A DNA stretch of 64,000 nucleotides, taken from positions 102,732,501 to 102,796,500 of the forward strand of contig NC_133027.1 in the NCBI RefSeq assembly GCF_048771995.1, written 5' to 3'. A program made the translations under genes and the position numbers. The notes beneath the pieces are model-generated. The model saw nothing but the letters and a program-made list of their open reading frames with translations. It ran no database searches and had not been told where the DNA came from. Positions 32,201-44,870 of the stretch are shown piece after piece. The DNA comes from Taeniopygia guttata (taxonomy: Eukaryota; Chordata; Aves; Passeriformes; Estrildidae). Each line of letters begins with the position of its first letter. The stretch's first letter is position 1.

Positions 32201-33184
32201 ACATAATAGTAATAGCAGCAGTATCAAAACTATTTAGTGACTTGAAGCACTTCTTTGAAAGGATTCAGTGAACTCCCCTACCTGGAAATCAGCTTCTATC
32301 ACAATGGCACCTGTGTTACCAGTATTGCCTGGCCAAAGAAGAAGCTGCCAGCATCACTGGCCCTTCTTATGAACTCCAAGAAGACATGGACTAGAACTGG
32401 AGAGGGCAGGCTCATATAAAAGACCTGGGCTTCTGGCTTGTGTTGCATTTGGCACAGTCTGAACAAGATCATTGGGAGGCAAGGAAATATGCAGAGGTGC
32501 AGCACAGAGCACAATGTGCTGCAGAAACACAGGTAAGAGCTGTAGCATCACAAAGGCAGCACAATTACTTGCATGAATAGGGAAGGCTTCTGCAGCATGG
32601 GTTACTTTGTGAAGTGCATCACTTCATATTTTCTAGCCTGCATTTTCCCCAGGTTAGTTTTGTTTACTGCAGTATACCCACATCAGCATCTACACACTCA
32701 AATGTCAGATCCAGTTTGGGTTATCACTTTAAAGTAGACATGGCCACTTAAAAGCAACAAGAAAAACATTTTAGCTCCTTCCAAAATGTAAGAATGTATT
32801 TCACTCAGTCACTGAAACCAGTACTTTCCTCCACTCAGAAAACAGACCATCACAGAAGAGTCAGAAAATGTCTTTCTAAATAACCTTGGTCCTTTTAACA
32901 GTAACAATCACAGGTGTCTAGAGCACCCATCTTACCAAAATTACTTTATCTACTGAATCTATTGTTACATTTAGTACTTGGTTTAACCAAAACTGTCCAT
33001 CAGCTTCCAGAATTCCTGTAGATAAGCTGCACTCACAGTCATTTATCTGGCCAGGACTAGCTGACTAAGAAGTGGCCACCTCCTTGCATGAACGTGGATC
33101 AAGTTACTGAAATGTGTCCCCCCACCATTCATTGCCTTGTACAGCTACCTATTCTCTCCCACTGCATCCCAGCCTGTGCTGTAA

Positions 33185-33207
33185 CATGGATCTTGCCAAG
33201 ATCCATG
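33185..33207. repeat. Perfect 23-bp palindrome
   Basis: Arms CATGGATCTTG (33185-33195) and CAAGATCCATG (33197-33207) around a single C. All 11 positions pair. Confidence 0.85.
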
Positions 33208-33698
33208 AGACCCCCTCATGTCTTTCCAGAGGCCAGCACACTGGTTCCACCTTCCCTGCCCCACCAGTGATGCACAGGTGGACATCACTGGGAAACAGTG
33301 GTAGAAGGACAGAGATCAACAGCCAAATATATTCCCACAGCACTGCCAGACACATTCCCACACTGAAGGTGCTCCCTCACTGCACAGAGGAAGCTGAGGG
33401 GAAACCTCTGCCCAGGCAGTTCTAGTGCAGACCTCAGTAACAAGAGAGGCTGGTGCCCAATTTCCCATATTTGGGTCTGTCAAATCCCCCATTGTGCTTG
33501 GGTTTGTGTGGTGCACAAATGGGATTTAAATATATCAATATGTTTTCCCACAGTACATTTCATCGGACAAATACAATACTCCAAAGGTTTGTTCCCAATT
33601 TATTCTCCCCTGAGTAAATGGAGAGCCAGGCTCATGGTGGGAAGACCTGCTCCTCAACAAACTTGCTTGTTCTCCTGTGAGAGAGGACAGAGAGAGAA

Positions 33699-33778
33699 GG
33701 GAGGAGAAGGGAGGAGAAGGGAGGAGAAGGGAGAAGAAGGGAGAAGAAGGGAGAAGAAGGGAGAAGAAGGGAGGAGAA
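33699..33778 (+). repeat. 10-bp polypurine minisatellite, 8 units
   Basis: Eight head-to-tail units: three GGGAGGAGAA, then four GGGAGAAGAA, then one GGGAGGAGAA. The array is pure purine on the plus strand (pyrimidine in KCNH1 pre-mRNA) and is preceded by a purine-rich lead-in. Such tracts can adopt triplex DNA (established for mirror-like polypurine repeats). Confidence 0.95.
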
Positions 33779-34355
33779 TTGCCCTTCTCATTTGAGACCA
33801 CAGCCTCACTCATGCTGGATGATGACAACCCTGGTTATTGAGATCAGCAGGTCTTTTTTTATCCTGTCTCAAACTATTCCCATGGATCTTCAGGGGAGCA
33901 AGCCTAGTTCTTTAGCATTCCCAAGCACAAACCTCTCCTATAGCAGAACTAAAAGAACTGCACTTCATGTGTGTTTCTTACTCTACCCATGGAGCAGGGG
34001 TGGAGGATAGAGCTACTGCTGCCTGAGCTGGGCCCAGAACAGCAGAGATGCTGTGTCACAGCCAGCGTAAGAAACGTGCAGCAGGCAAAAATCATGTGCC
34101 ACTGTCACAGCAGCAAAGATTGTCATACAGCTTAAGGACAAGGGACACGTGGTATTTTCAAACTTGAGACTTTGCATAACAAACAGCATCATTTGGATAC
34201 TGGGGGGGGGAAAGATTGTTTCATTTCTGTCTAATTTCTTCCCAGAGCATAGAAATCAAACATAGTGTATAAGCCATTGTGTACAAGGCCTGTCAAAATT
34301 GCTAACCAAGGGTAGGTATGTATGAATCTTTGCTCATGTTTAGTCTTAGCTTTGA

Positions 34356-34356
<1 letters not shown>

Positions 34357-34391
<35 letters not shown>
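34357..34391 (+). repeat. Uninterrupted A35 homopolymer
   Basis: Thirty-five consecutive A bases, preceded by TTTGAC and followed by GAGTAAACC. No AATAAA signal or recognisable retroposed transcript was seen upstream. Confidence 0.9.
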
Positions 34392-34394
<3 letters not shown>

Positions 34395-37300
34395 TAAACC
34401 AGAAGCACTTAGTCACACTGATTAGTTACATTGTTCAGATGTAACTTCTGAGATCAAAATATGGCCCTAAGTCAGTTCAAATAAGTCACACTGAATTTCA
34501 AGTATTTATTCAATCCTTTCTTTGCACACATGTGATTCGAGACTTGCACTTCAGGGACCAACCACATTTTCATCCTAACAGAAGTGGTGTAACTGTAGTC
34601 AGAGCAAGTACAGACCTGTTCAAATGACAGAAAAACTATTGATATGGTAAATAAAAATAATAAGGAATAATTCTGCTCTTCCACCCACATCCTCCTGTGG
34701 AAGCCAGTGGTGTTGCATGAAAGTTCATGTTCACTCAGTATCTCCTTGTATTCATTCCTACAGTGGAAGTGCTTCAGTGCTTAAATATCCCATTGAACAA
34801 CTTGATCTCTCTATAGGATAATGATATAGTGGCCTTAAAATCATCCATCCTTAATATTGAGGTCAAAGTTTTTAAGCTCACTGTAATACAAAAACCATAA
34901 ACCCCTAAAGATAGGTTCAATTGGGCTGTAGTTTTATAAAACTATTTATTTAATTTCCAAAACAAAATGGATTTAAAAGTTCCTTGGTTGCTACCCCATG
35001 AACACAATTCCCTAAATACAGACATTTCATATTTATTCAAAAATTACTTACACTGTTATGTGTACATCAGAATAAAGTGCAAGAGCAAGTCGAAAAGAAT
35101 TATTAAAAGATTTATATCATTGGTCTTTCCACAAATAACAAGAGTGACTCTAACTAAAGCAACAACTTCAAGTGAGTCACTTTAAATCATTACAGAAAAT
35201 GAATGCTAATTGCAGCCAGCAGAATATACAAAAAAACTACCTTTTCCATCTCAACATTCTTACTTTGCATTGTTATAGAAAATATTTCATGGTAGGCATC
35301 TACCATGACAAAAGTTTAAATTGAAAATTATGCATCATTCTAACACTTGTGGCTATAAAATATCCATAATTATCTATATTTTTTTAAATAAAATAAGTTA
35401 CTGCAGAATAACAGAACAAGGATAGCTGAAATAGCACCAAAATTGTGCCAAAGGTGTCATATGTATTTTATGGATAGCATGATTTGTCACCTCTCCTTGA
35501 AGTACTGTCCATATTGAGAAACTTTAAAAATCCAACACAAAACCCGCCCCCCCAAAAAAAATAAACACTAAAACACAAATCCCACAACATTTACACACAT
35601 GTGGTGTTAGAATGAGATAATTAGATGATTTTCAGAAATGAGAAAATTCATCAGTTGGTAGAGTCAGACATTGCACCACTCATTACAGGACAAAAGCACT
35701 GTTTAGCTTTAGTGAGAGTTCATCATTCAGCTGGTCAGGGGGTTTGTTTTTCCCATCCCATATGATCTGAACAGTAATACAGAAAAGGCATACTTTAGTT
35801 GCATCAATTATGAGCCTTTCTTTAGTTTAAAGAAGCCATTTGATTTACTGATTATAGCCTTAAAAATATTTGAGACAAGACCTAACTCCCCACTCACTTT
35901 TATCTATGAGTTACAAAATGCATTAACAATTCTCCAATGAATGGGTTTCATTAAGATTTGTTTTATAATCTTGTTCTAGGATTTAATGTAAAACTGGATT
36001 GATACATTGAATTATCACAGGAGAATTTCTTGAGCTTTCAGAACATTAATTTCAAAGCACATTACCTGTCATCTCTGAGCTGTACATTTTTTTTCTTACC
36101 ATCTATAAAAGTAATTTTAACCAAATCAGGTCGTACATTCCTGAATGCATAAAGGCGCACACCCAAAACTAGACTTCTGGCCTAGTAAAAGCCAGCAGAA
36201 AAAAAAACATTTTACATTCAATTCCAGTAATACTGAGAAAAAAAAAAAGATTGTCAGTAGTAGGTATTTCAACCTACTGATCAACTGTGGGAAAAGCATG
36301 GATGAAAATATATGTGCCTCCACATCTGATAACATGGGAAAGAAGGAAGATCATGGAGCAATAAAACCCATTTTTTCATTCTCTTCTGGGAAAATGTCCT
36401 TAACACAGAACCTCCAAGCTGTCCTCTTGCAGTTTCTGAAGGGCTGCTGTTTTCATTCCTCATTCTCCGTTAAGTTTCCTTTGCATTTTTCTCTGGCTGA
36501 ACACAAAAACAGACTTTTCAGTTTCAGAAGTGTTTACAATAAAGTTAATTTCTCTCCTAGGTCTCAGATGATGGTACAAGGTTAGCATGCCCAGGATGCA
36601 AAATGTTTATTGTACTGGGGCTTTATAGCCTGTAATGAAAGCAATGCCATAAGTCATGCAAATGTGTGTTATACTCAAGATCTGTGTCTGAAGGTGCTTT
36701 TTCTTTCCCACACAGGGAATTCTCTGCATTCTCCATCAAAAGATGCAGGTTTGCTTCCATAACTGATGTCTCCTTAGTGTGTTCCTAGGGGATTTTGTGA
36801 AAGGAAAATTAAATTCACACAAGCCTTATGCCTTCTAACTCACCCTTCTTCCAATCTCCTTATTTTGTCCATAAATCAGAAAAGTACCTGTGACTTCCAT
36901 TGAAATACCAAAGCCATGTAAACACAGGACTTACTATTGCCATCCTGATACATGCATTTACTATCACACACCTCAATGAGAATTTTGACCAAGGAAGGAC
37001 TGAAGAATTCTGCTGGCATTTACATAAATAAAATACTATTTTTGTCTCCAGATAATGATAAAGCGTTGGAATATCACAAATAACCACATCCTCTACAATA
37101 AGCTGCACCAGTTGACTTGGGTGCCCTGGCCACAATCCAGGTTTATAACTGTTATTATTACAGTGCTTGTATACTGTGGATGTATTACATTACCAAGAAA
37201 AACATTAATATCACATTAGCAATACCCATCAGGGGCTAGTGATTCTTTATATACTGCACTGTGTTACAGCATGGGCTCATTTTCTGTCCCACTGGGTGTT

Positions 37301-39814
37301 CTGGTCTTTAAATATTTCAATGCTTCAAAGAAAATTTTGTCAGCCAACCACTGCATGCAACATTTATTTTTCTAGTTCCGTATGGCTAGTATAGAAACAC
37401 AGATTTTAAACATTAAATACAAGACTACTGGAATTATGGTGTCCCTCATTTCAAAGAAGGACAAACCTTCAGCTCACACTTCAAGCAGAGGGTCTTTGTG
37501 TGAGAAGAAATCACAGAGGACCAGCCAAGCTCCACAGGTCTGGGAAGATGACATGTTGCACGTTCTTTCCTCTGTGTGCTATCCAAGGCCAGCCCATCCT
37601 CTCTTCACTCCAGTGTGTGGGAAGGAAATGCTTTGCAGCTCTAACCCTAGCACAGCTCTTTTGGCCGGCGTTCAGTGCATGAGAACCTGTCTCGGTTGAT
37701 TTGCAGCCTGTGAAGAAGCTCATTCCTAATAACTCTGAAGCAGACAATTCAGACCAAAGGAGTTGGAGGTGAGTCTTGCTGCAGAAGGTGTGCTATAAAC
37801 ATGAGTCAGATTTTAACCCTAATGGGAAAAAACCTTGAACTTGCACATCTACATCCACTGCTACTATCTTCAGCCACAGAATGTGCATCAGCTCACCAGT
37901 CCCACATCTAACATGAAAGGCTGTCCAAAGAATTCCTTGTTAAAGCTACAGGTAAAAGAATGGTGTAATTAATGCTGTCCTTAGAGAAATGCCTGCAAAA
38001 AGAGGCTACATGCCCTTCCCTTTGTTATCAGCATACAGCCCCTTCCACTGAGTTAACAGCCCCTGCCCCAAAACACTCTTTCCTCAGTCCACCCATGACT
38101 GATGATACCCATATCATGTACAAGGTCCTTCACATGAAGCACTTAGTACATTATTTCTGTTCCGTGACAAAATTCCTCTCTTTCAAAGTGAAATCTTCAC
38201 AAATTAGGAGCATTCCTGTATCTGTATCAACTCAATATCTGTTGGCACTACTCAGTTTGCTTGCATATGCCAGCAAATACAAGCTTGACAACAAGCCCAA
38301 GGTTTATTGGGCAAATCCCAAATGGCGTAGACAGCTTCATTGTGGGTCACATTACTACCCAATTGAATGAAACCAAGAAAGGGGAGCCAAACCTCAAGCT
38401 TTATGGGTCCATTTAAGCACTCATCCTGTGGGCATCCCAAATCATCTCAATGGCCAAGCAGGCAGGACAAGATGAGACATGGCATGTTTCCATACTGCCT
38501 CTGTGCTGGTCAGCACAGCCTGGCCTCAACATGAGAGAATGGAGTCTATCCTTGTCTCTTCAAACAGACTAAGCTTAGAAAAACTGATTCATCCAACACT
38601 GGTATGTGACAGCATCACATTTCCAGCAAAGCTGGATTTGGTCCAGCAAAAACTTGAAGGCACATCACAGAAGAAATAGGGTTCAAAACCTGAGTCAATT
38701 CCCTAAGCTTATCCTAGTATGTCTGAACTGTGCATCACTTCCTACCAAGCTTAATCTAAAAACTTGTATTGATTACAGTCCTCAGGACTTGCTGAGCATT
38801 TGGAAATGGAGTGCTGTCATTCTACCTGTGCTGTCTAGCATCACACTCTGTTATAACACCTTCTTAATAATGGGGGAAGAGAGGAAGAAACAGAGCATAG
38901 CTTCTGCTGCATGATTCCCACTATCTCCAAGCCTCAATTGATTTATTGCATCTAGGCTTTGGCACTGAAAGCCAAAAGAGGAAATTGATTTTTAATGAAG
39001 AAAATAATCTACAAAGTTGAGACAGTTTTGAGGAAAACCTTCAATAACTGTTATTGGAAGATTAGAGAAGCAGCCTGAATGCGATGACAGGTAACATTCA
39101 TTTTAAAAGATTTAAAAAAAATAAGAGGGCAAGATTCACTGTAACACTGGAGAGTAATTTTTTTCAGGAATGCAGCCTCCAACCCTTTCCCTTCTACAGG
39201 AAAGTTGAAGAGAGAAATAACCTATAAAAAGAGCCTCACAATTTTATGTGAAAATATGGGCTTATCAAAGGCTAGTTTCCAAATAATACTGCCTAATTAA
39301 AAAAATTTGAACATCATTATTTGGATCATTTGAGCTTTTAGCTGCTTATCAAGAGGGTTAATTGTCTTTGCCTTATCACAACAAACTGACTATGTTTTTA
39401 ATTAATTAACTTGTCTTGTCTTCAAAAGGAGCTTGATCCTCATATTCTCAACCATACTACAAGTTCTTAATCCCTGATATAACCCCATTGAAGTCACTGG
39501 AAGCATTAAAAATGGCACAACTTAGGCTCGGGGCTTTAAAAGAAATGCACATGCCTAGGTTAAACAAATCCATGAACGCTTGCATGGTCGCTGGCTTTCA
39601 GAGGGAGCAGCTTTTGCTAAGTCCCTAAGTGAAAGAATCTGGATAGCATTAATACATATTTGCATGCAATTGTGAAATTCGAGGCATTTTCCACTCCACA
39701 GTTTTCCAAGAGACAGACCTGGTTACAGTGCACTAGGAGAAAAAAACCAAAAATCTGCCCTCAGCCCTTAAAATGGCAAACTCTCTCCTCACTTACGACA
39801 AACCTTCCCTTTCA

Positions 39815-40291
<477 letters not shown>

Positions 40292-40325
40292 TCAGCGGGA
40301 GCGCAGCGCGGCGCGGAGGCTCCGC

Positions 40326-40532
40326 TCAGGGCCGCACCGAGCCGCGCTCTGCCGCGCCGCCGCCCGCCCGCCCCGCGCGCCTCATGCCCCCGCCGGGACC
40401 GGCACCAGCGGCTGTGCGGCACCGCCGCCGCCGCCTCCCGCGCACCGCAGCCCCGCGCCGCCGCCGCCGGCCCGCCCCGCAGCGACCCCCGCCGGCCGCC
40501 GCCGCGCCGCAACGCCGGGGCTGCAGCGCCAT
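40326..40532 (-). other. Possible upstream ORF in KCNH1 leader
   Basis: A 68-codon minus-strand frame starts ACGATGG and ends 40 nt before the KCNH1 ATG. Its Arg/Ala/Gly-rich translation is typical of CpG-island composition, so a peptide function is unlikely. It matters only if transcription begins upstream of 40532. Confidence 0.3.
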
Positions 40533-41374
40533 CGTCTGGGCCCGGCGCCGCGGGAGCTGCGGGAGCGCTCGGCCCGTCCGCGGGAGAACGGCGCCTTCCG
40601 CCGGCCTCTTGCCCCGCTCACGGGCGGCTCCCGCCCTGCTCGACCCCTCGCCGGTGCGCCCCGGGGGATGAAAAATGCGAAGTGGTTAAAGGCCGCTCAC
40701 AAACTCCCGGCAGGCGCTCTCTTGGCAGCGGAGGCACCTCCATATCCCCGCCAAGCTCCGGAGTGTTTGCTCGCCGCCCTCATCCTGGGTCGTGCTTCAC
40801 GCTTGCCTACGATGATTTCTGTTAGAAGGGTACTTAGTATTAAGTGGTCAAACTGATTAACAGGTCCGTGGAAGCAGCGAGACAAACTGTTTAAGTATAA
40901 CCTTTGACAGGTCTTGAACTCTCTGAGATATTTAACTGACATCAAGTTTTCATTCAGAGATTAATCGACTTTGTTGTTCCCCCATACCAATCTATCATCT
41001 ATAAATGGAAAATCCTCAGCTCTTTTAAATTTAAAAGGCATATTTTTTCTTGCTGGCACTGGCATTTACTTGCTGTAATGCCTCATTAAGTGTAACACCT
41101 TCAGGCTCCGCAGCTCAAGGCATATTGGAGGCATGGAGAGTATGTTTCTGCATGTTCATGTGCTTGAGGAAAAGCTATTTCTCACAGCATGAGCAAATAA
41201 AGTACGGCAAACACGATGGCCTGTGTCAGCCGGGATTTTTAACCACTACCACTGCTCTCACAGAATTCTGGCACTGCCCAGCTTGCTCTGTCCTGGGTAA
41301 GGCTTGGGCCAGGAGCACAGCACCGCCAGGAGCCACAGTCAGCTCCATGCACACGATCCCATTCAGCCACACGG

Positions 41375-41408
41375 TGTGACCAAACAGTGCCTGTGACCAA
41401 ACAGTGCC
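41375..41408. repeat. 17-bp tandem duplication
   Basis: TGTGACCAAACAGTGCC occurs twice, head to tail, without mismatch (41375-41391 and 41392-41408). Confidence 0.9.
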
Positions 41409-41915
41409 TGAGAAGTCTGACCTCCCTGCCACCAGCTCCTGCATTTTTACATGCAGAGTGCTAGACTCGAGGGGTGAAGGCGGGCGACAATTTCATTGCA
41501 GCAGCAGCTACAGATCGAGTCCCTGAGCATCCTGGTGCCAGCAGTCCCTCACACAGCTGGGCACCTGGAGAACTCCTAGAGCCCTTGGGGGTCAGCCCAG
41601 CTGCCAGGCAGGAATTAGCTGTGCCACAGAAGCCTCTTTTAAAGTGATTATCTGTATGCTGGACACCTGCATATGCTGCAAACAGAGGCAGGTTAGGAGA
41701 AAAAAAAATCAAGTGCCTGAAGCTGCAAAAAGGCCACTGACTGTCCCTGAAATGTTAGGGTCTTAAAGAGCCCCTAAAAGAATTTATTTGCATCTTTACA
41801 CATCTAAGTATCCCTAACAACCATCCATGTGAGAAATGGATTTATAAAGTATTTTTAAAAATTGACAATAAGTTCATGTAGTTTTATATATTTGTATATA
41901 AACACTGAAATAAGG

Positions 41916-42300
41916 TGTGTCGATTTAAGAAGGCCATGAAATAGAGATAACATTGTTGAGAGAGATTGAACTAGCAGTTTTAGTAAGTTTTAAAATACAT
42001 TTTTGTGAAAAGACTAGATAGCTTAGATAATTAGAACTGTGAAAGATATATTGTAATAAGACCACACAGGGTAAAAACATAGGTGATTAGTGTTAGAAGT
42101 AATAGCAGCATTGTGTGGTAAAAGCTAATGGGCTGAAAAACATTTATAAAGTATTGTAACCAGAAAATAGGTTAGCTTCTTATGGAATAGCATTGAGTTT
42201 TATGTCTCTTCTGTCTCACCTTTCATTGATACTGATAACAGAATAAAATCTTTTAAAACATCTCTCAGTTACCCCATCTCTATAAAAGCTATGTAAACCA
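41916..42300 (+). mobile_element. LTR-like segment (endogenous retrovirus remnant)
   Basis: The segment has the layout of a retroviral LTR: TATAAA at 42145-42150 followed about 95 bp later by AATAAA at 42242-42247. The sequence around them (GTAACCAGAAAATAGG, CTTCTGTCTCACC) resembles songbird LTRs as I recall them. A possible 5' end is TGTGTCGATT at 41916; the 3' end is unclear and no target-site duplication was found. No gag, pol or env coding sequence lies nearby. Confidence 0.45.
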
Positions 42301-42857
42301 ACAAATCCATACAAAGACCCCAGCTTATTTAGCTCCTGCTAGCTCCAGCAGCACAGACCAAACCTGAAGCAATTCTAAGCATTCTGACAAAATTGTAAAT
42401 GTAGCCTTTGACATTGAATTTACGCAACCGCTAACAACCAAGAGTGAGATTTGGAAAACTGGGATGCAGAGTAGTGTTTCATTGTTCCTCAAAGCCACTG
42501 TGCCAGAGGAATAAGTGCACACTATATCTCAGCTTCTGCTGGGCTCTGCAGGAATATCTATGACTTAGGAGACACCTGGAAGCTGACCTTTAAAGGAAAA
42601 AGGTTTCAAACTGAATCAGCAAGTCCACAGAAGTGGGAACGAGGTGACATGAGAGTAAGAAACTGAAGACTTTTTTCTGGAGCTCCATGAAGTGTGGCTG
42701 GCTGCAGTTTATGTTGCATTGCATGGTCCAGTCTCTGATTACCTAATTTTTCAGGGTCATGCTTAATCCAAAGTTTCATGTCAAAGGTGCTATTTTATCT
42801 ACATTGGTTTTACATTTACCCTGTAACACTGCAAATGACTAAAATGCTATAGCAAAT

Positions 42858-43436
42858 TGTGGCGGGCTGACCTTGGCTGGATGCCATGTGCCCACCAAGC
42901 CACTCTATCACTCACCTCCCCGGCAAAATAAGATGGCAAACAACCCTTGTAGGTCAAGAAAAGGCAGGTTACTAAGGCAAAAGAAAAAAAAAACAAAACA
43001 AAACGTGCACACAAGCAAAAAACCAAAGATGTTATTATCTACTTCTCATCAGTGAGTGATGTCTTGCCACTTCCCAGGAGGCAGGGCTTCAGCACAGTGT
43101 GGATGCTCCGGAAGATAAACACTGTAAATAAGAAATATCCCCCCTTCCTCCTCCTTTTCCTTAGCTTCTGTATCTCAGCAAGCAGCACATGGTATGGAAT
43201 ATCCCTTTGGTCAGTGGGTCAGCTGTCCTGGTTATGCCCCATCCCAAGATTTTGCCCACCCCCAGCCTCCCGGTGAGGGGAAGATGATGGAGTGACAGCA
43301 CTGACACTGTGCCAGTGCTGCTCAGCAGCAGCCAAAACACTGGTGTCTTATGGGCACCTTTACAGCTGCCAGTGCACAGCACAGCCCTGGGGGCTGCTGT
43401 GGGGAAAATGAGCTCCCTCTCTGCTAGATCCAGTAA
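42858..43436. mobile_element. Solo LTR of an avian endogenous retrovirus
   Basis: It begins TGTGGCGGGCTGACCTTGG and contains ATGGTATGGAATATCCCTTT followed by GGTCAGCTGTCCTGGTTATG, a combination I recall from a common bird LTR family. It ends near CCAGTAA. The 5-bp word CAAAT lies immediately before the element (42853-42857) and immediately after it (43437-43441), consistent with a target-site duplication. The terminus may instead be ACA at 43438. No internal retroviral genes are present. Family name and orientation need Dfam or RepeatMasker. Confidence 0.75.
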
Positions 43437-44479
43437 CAAATGGAAGATTTATCCTGTATCTTCTACCTCCTTTGGATTTTCTCCCCCCAGAATATGCAAA
43501 ATTAATTATTCTTGCTAGCAGTATGAATTTTTCACCACAAGACCAGAAGGATACTGTGATGTTTTACTGTGATTATTTCAAATTCTATACTCATTTTCTC
43601 ACCACCACTTTTTGGTAAATTTTGCAAATGATATAGAGCTGGAGGTAAAGCCCCACTTGAAGCAGGACACGTACTCTGTCCGACTTCATTACCAGTGTGT
43701 TACCTCTCTCCAGCTATCATTGTTTTTGAAATTTGAAAACAGGAGTTGCTTAATTTGCATGTTTGCTAAAGCCTACTGGACAGAAGGAAATACCTAACAC
43801 TTCAATTTAAGGCTAATATAAAAAGTGTTAGCTTGCTATAGAAGACATTCGGCTGTCTTGCATTATGTGCTCTTTCAGTCTGTTCTTTCCTGAACAAGGC
43901 CTTAGGTCAGGACATGTAGTATCCATTGCCCCAGTAAGGCATCCCTTGGCTGCAGAGCCTTTCTGTTCCATGTTCACACTGTGCAGCTGCTGCAAAAAGG
44001 ACAGATTTGCCTTCATCTAAGCAGTGCAGGTTTGCCACCCCACTGAATTGCAATCCAGCCTGAAAAGGGCAGCTAAGATACGTCCCTCTTTGGCAGCAGC
44101 CTGTGTTTACATCAACCCATTTACTAACATGACTGTCAACTTCCAGTGCTCATACACACAAACACCTTGGAAACATCAGTTCCAAGAATTAATTTACGTG
44201 AAAGTCATTTAACCCCATAGCATCTATGAAATAAAAACACTGGAACTGGACAGGACTCACTTCTTCCACTTTGTCACGTGGCTCACCCTTGAGAGATACT
44301 AAGGTAACCTTAAAAACTTTCCCCTTTGTCAGCCATTAAGAGTCTCTTGGCAATCTTTTTCAACGTCTAACAAATCTTGTGAGAAAGCTCTTCCTAAAAT
44401 GCCACCAAATCATCTGGGCTTCGAAGCCAGTAAAAACTCTCCCTTCTGCAGCCACAAAACTCACCAACCCTTTTGCAAG

Positions 44480-44620
44480 TTTTCAAATGCATGAAAAGTT
44501 GCTGTAATGCTCATCTGTCAGCTCTTGCTGCCTTGCAGTCTGGACAAACCCAGCTCTTCCAAAGCTGCACAAGGCTTCTGGTCTTAGATTCTGCCAGTAC
44601 TTTGGGACTTGTCATTTCAT
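44480..44620 (-). mobile_element. Possible old, diverged CR1 fragment
   Basis: TCTGGACAAACCCAGCTCTT, then AAAGCTGCACAAGGCTTCTG, loosely resembles the antisense CR1 'lead/flush' region. Divergence is high and no terminus is visible, so this is tentative. Confidence 0.3.
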
Positions 44621-44819
44621 TGTCACAGCATCAAATGGGTGAAGAAACATGGTAGCTGGGACATCTCACAGGCTAAGAATTTAGCTGGTTTATATTGAAA
44701 AGAACTTGTTTATTTCAGGTCTTTTTGATTTCTTCTCTGTTTTGCATGCTTCTTTTGCTCTTTGTAAAAAATGAAGTGTCAAAACCAAGAATCATAACAC
44801 ATTTATAGCAAACTACCAC

Positions 44820-44870
44820 CCCTAAAAACAAAAACTACCTAAACAAACTACCTAACCCTAAAAACAAAAA
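44820..44870. repeat. Duplicated A-rich motif, 36-bp period
   Basis: CCCTAAAAACAAAAA occurs at 44820-44834 and again at 44856-44870. AAACTACCTAA is repeated between them. Confidence 0.7.

Noticed and set aside
32100..32560. Minus-strand pieces reading VHFIPVFEENLAVDFFIVF and HIVLCAAPLHISLPPNDLV next to splice-like signals in KCNH1 intron 1.
   Set aside because: The frames are only 35-65 codons, are not joined in one phase by convincing sites, and match no family I recognise. Weakly suspicious; a protein search would decide.
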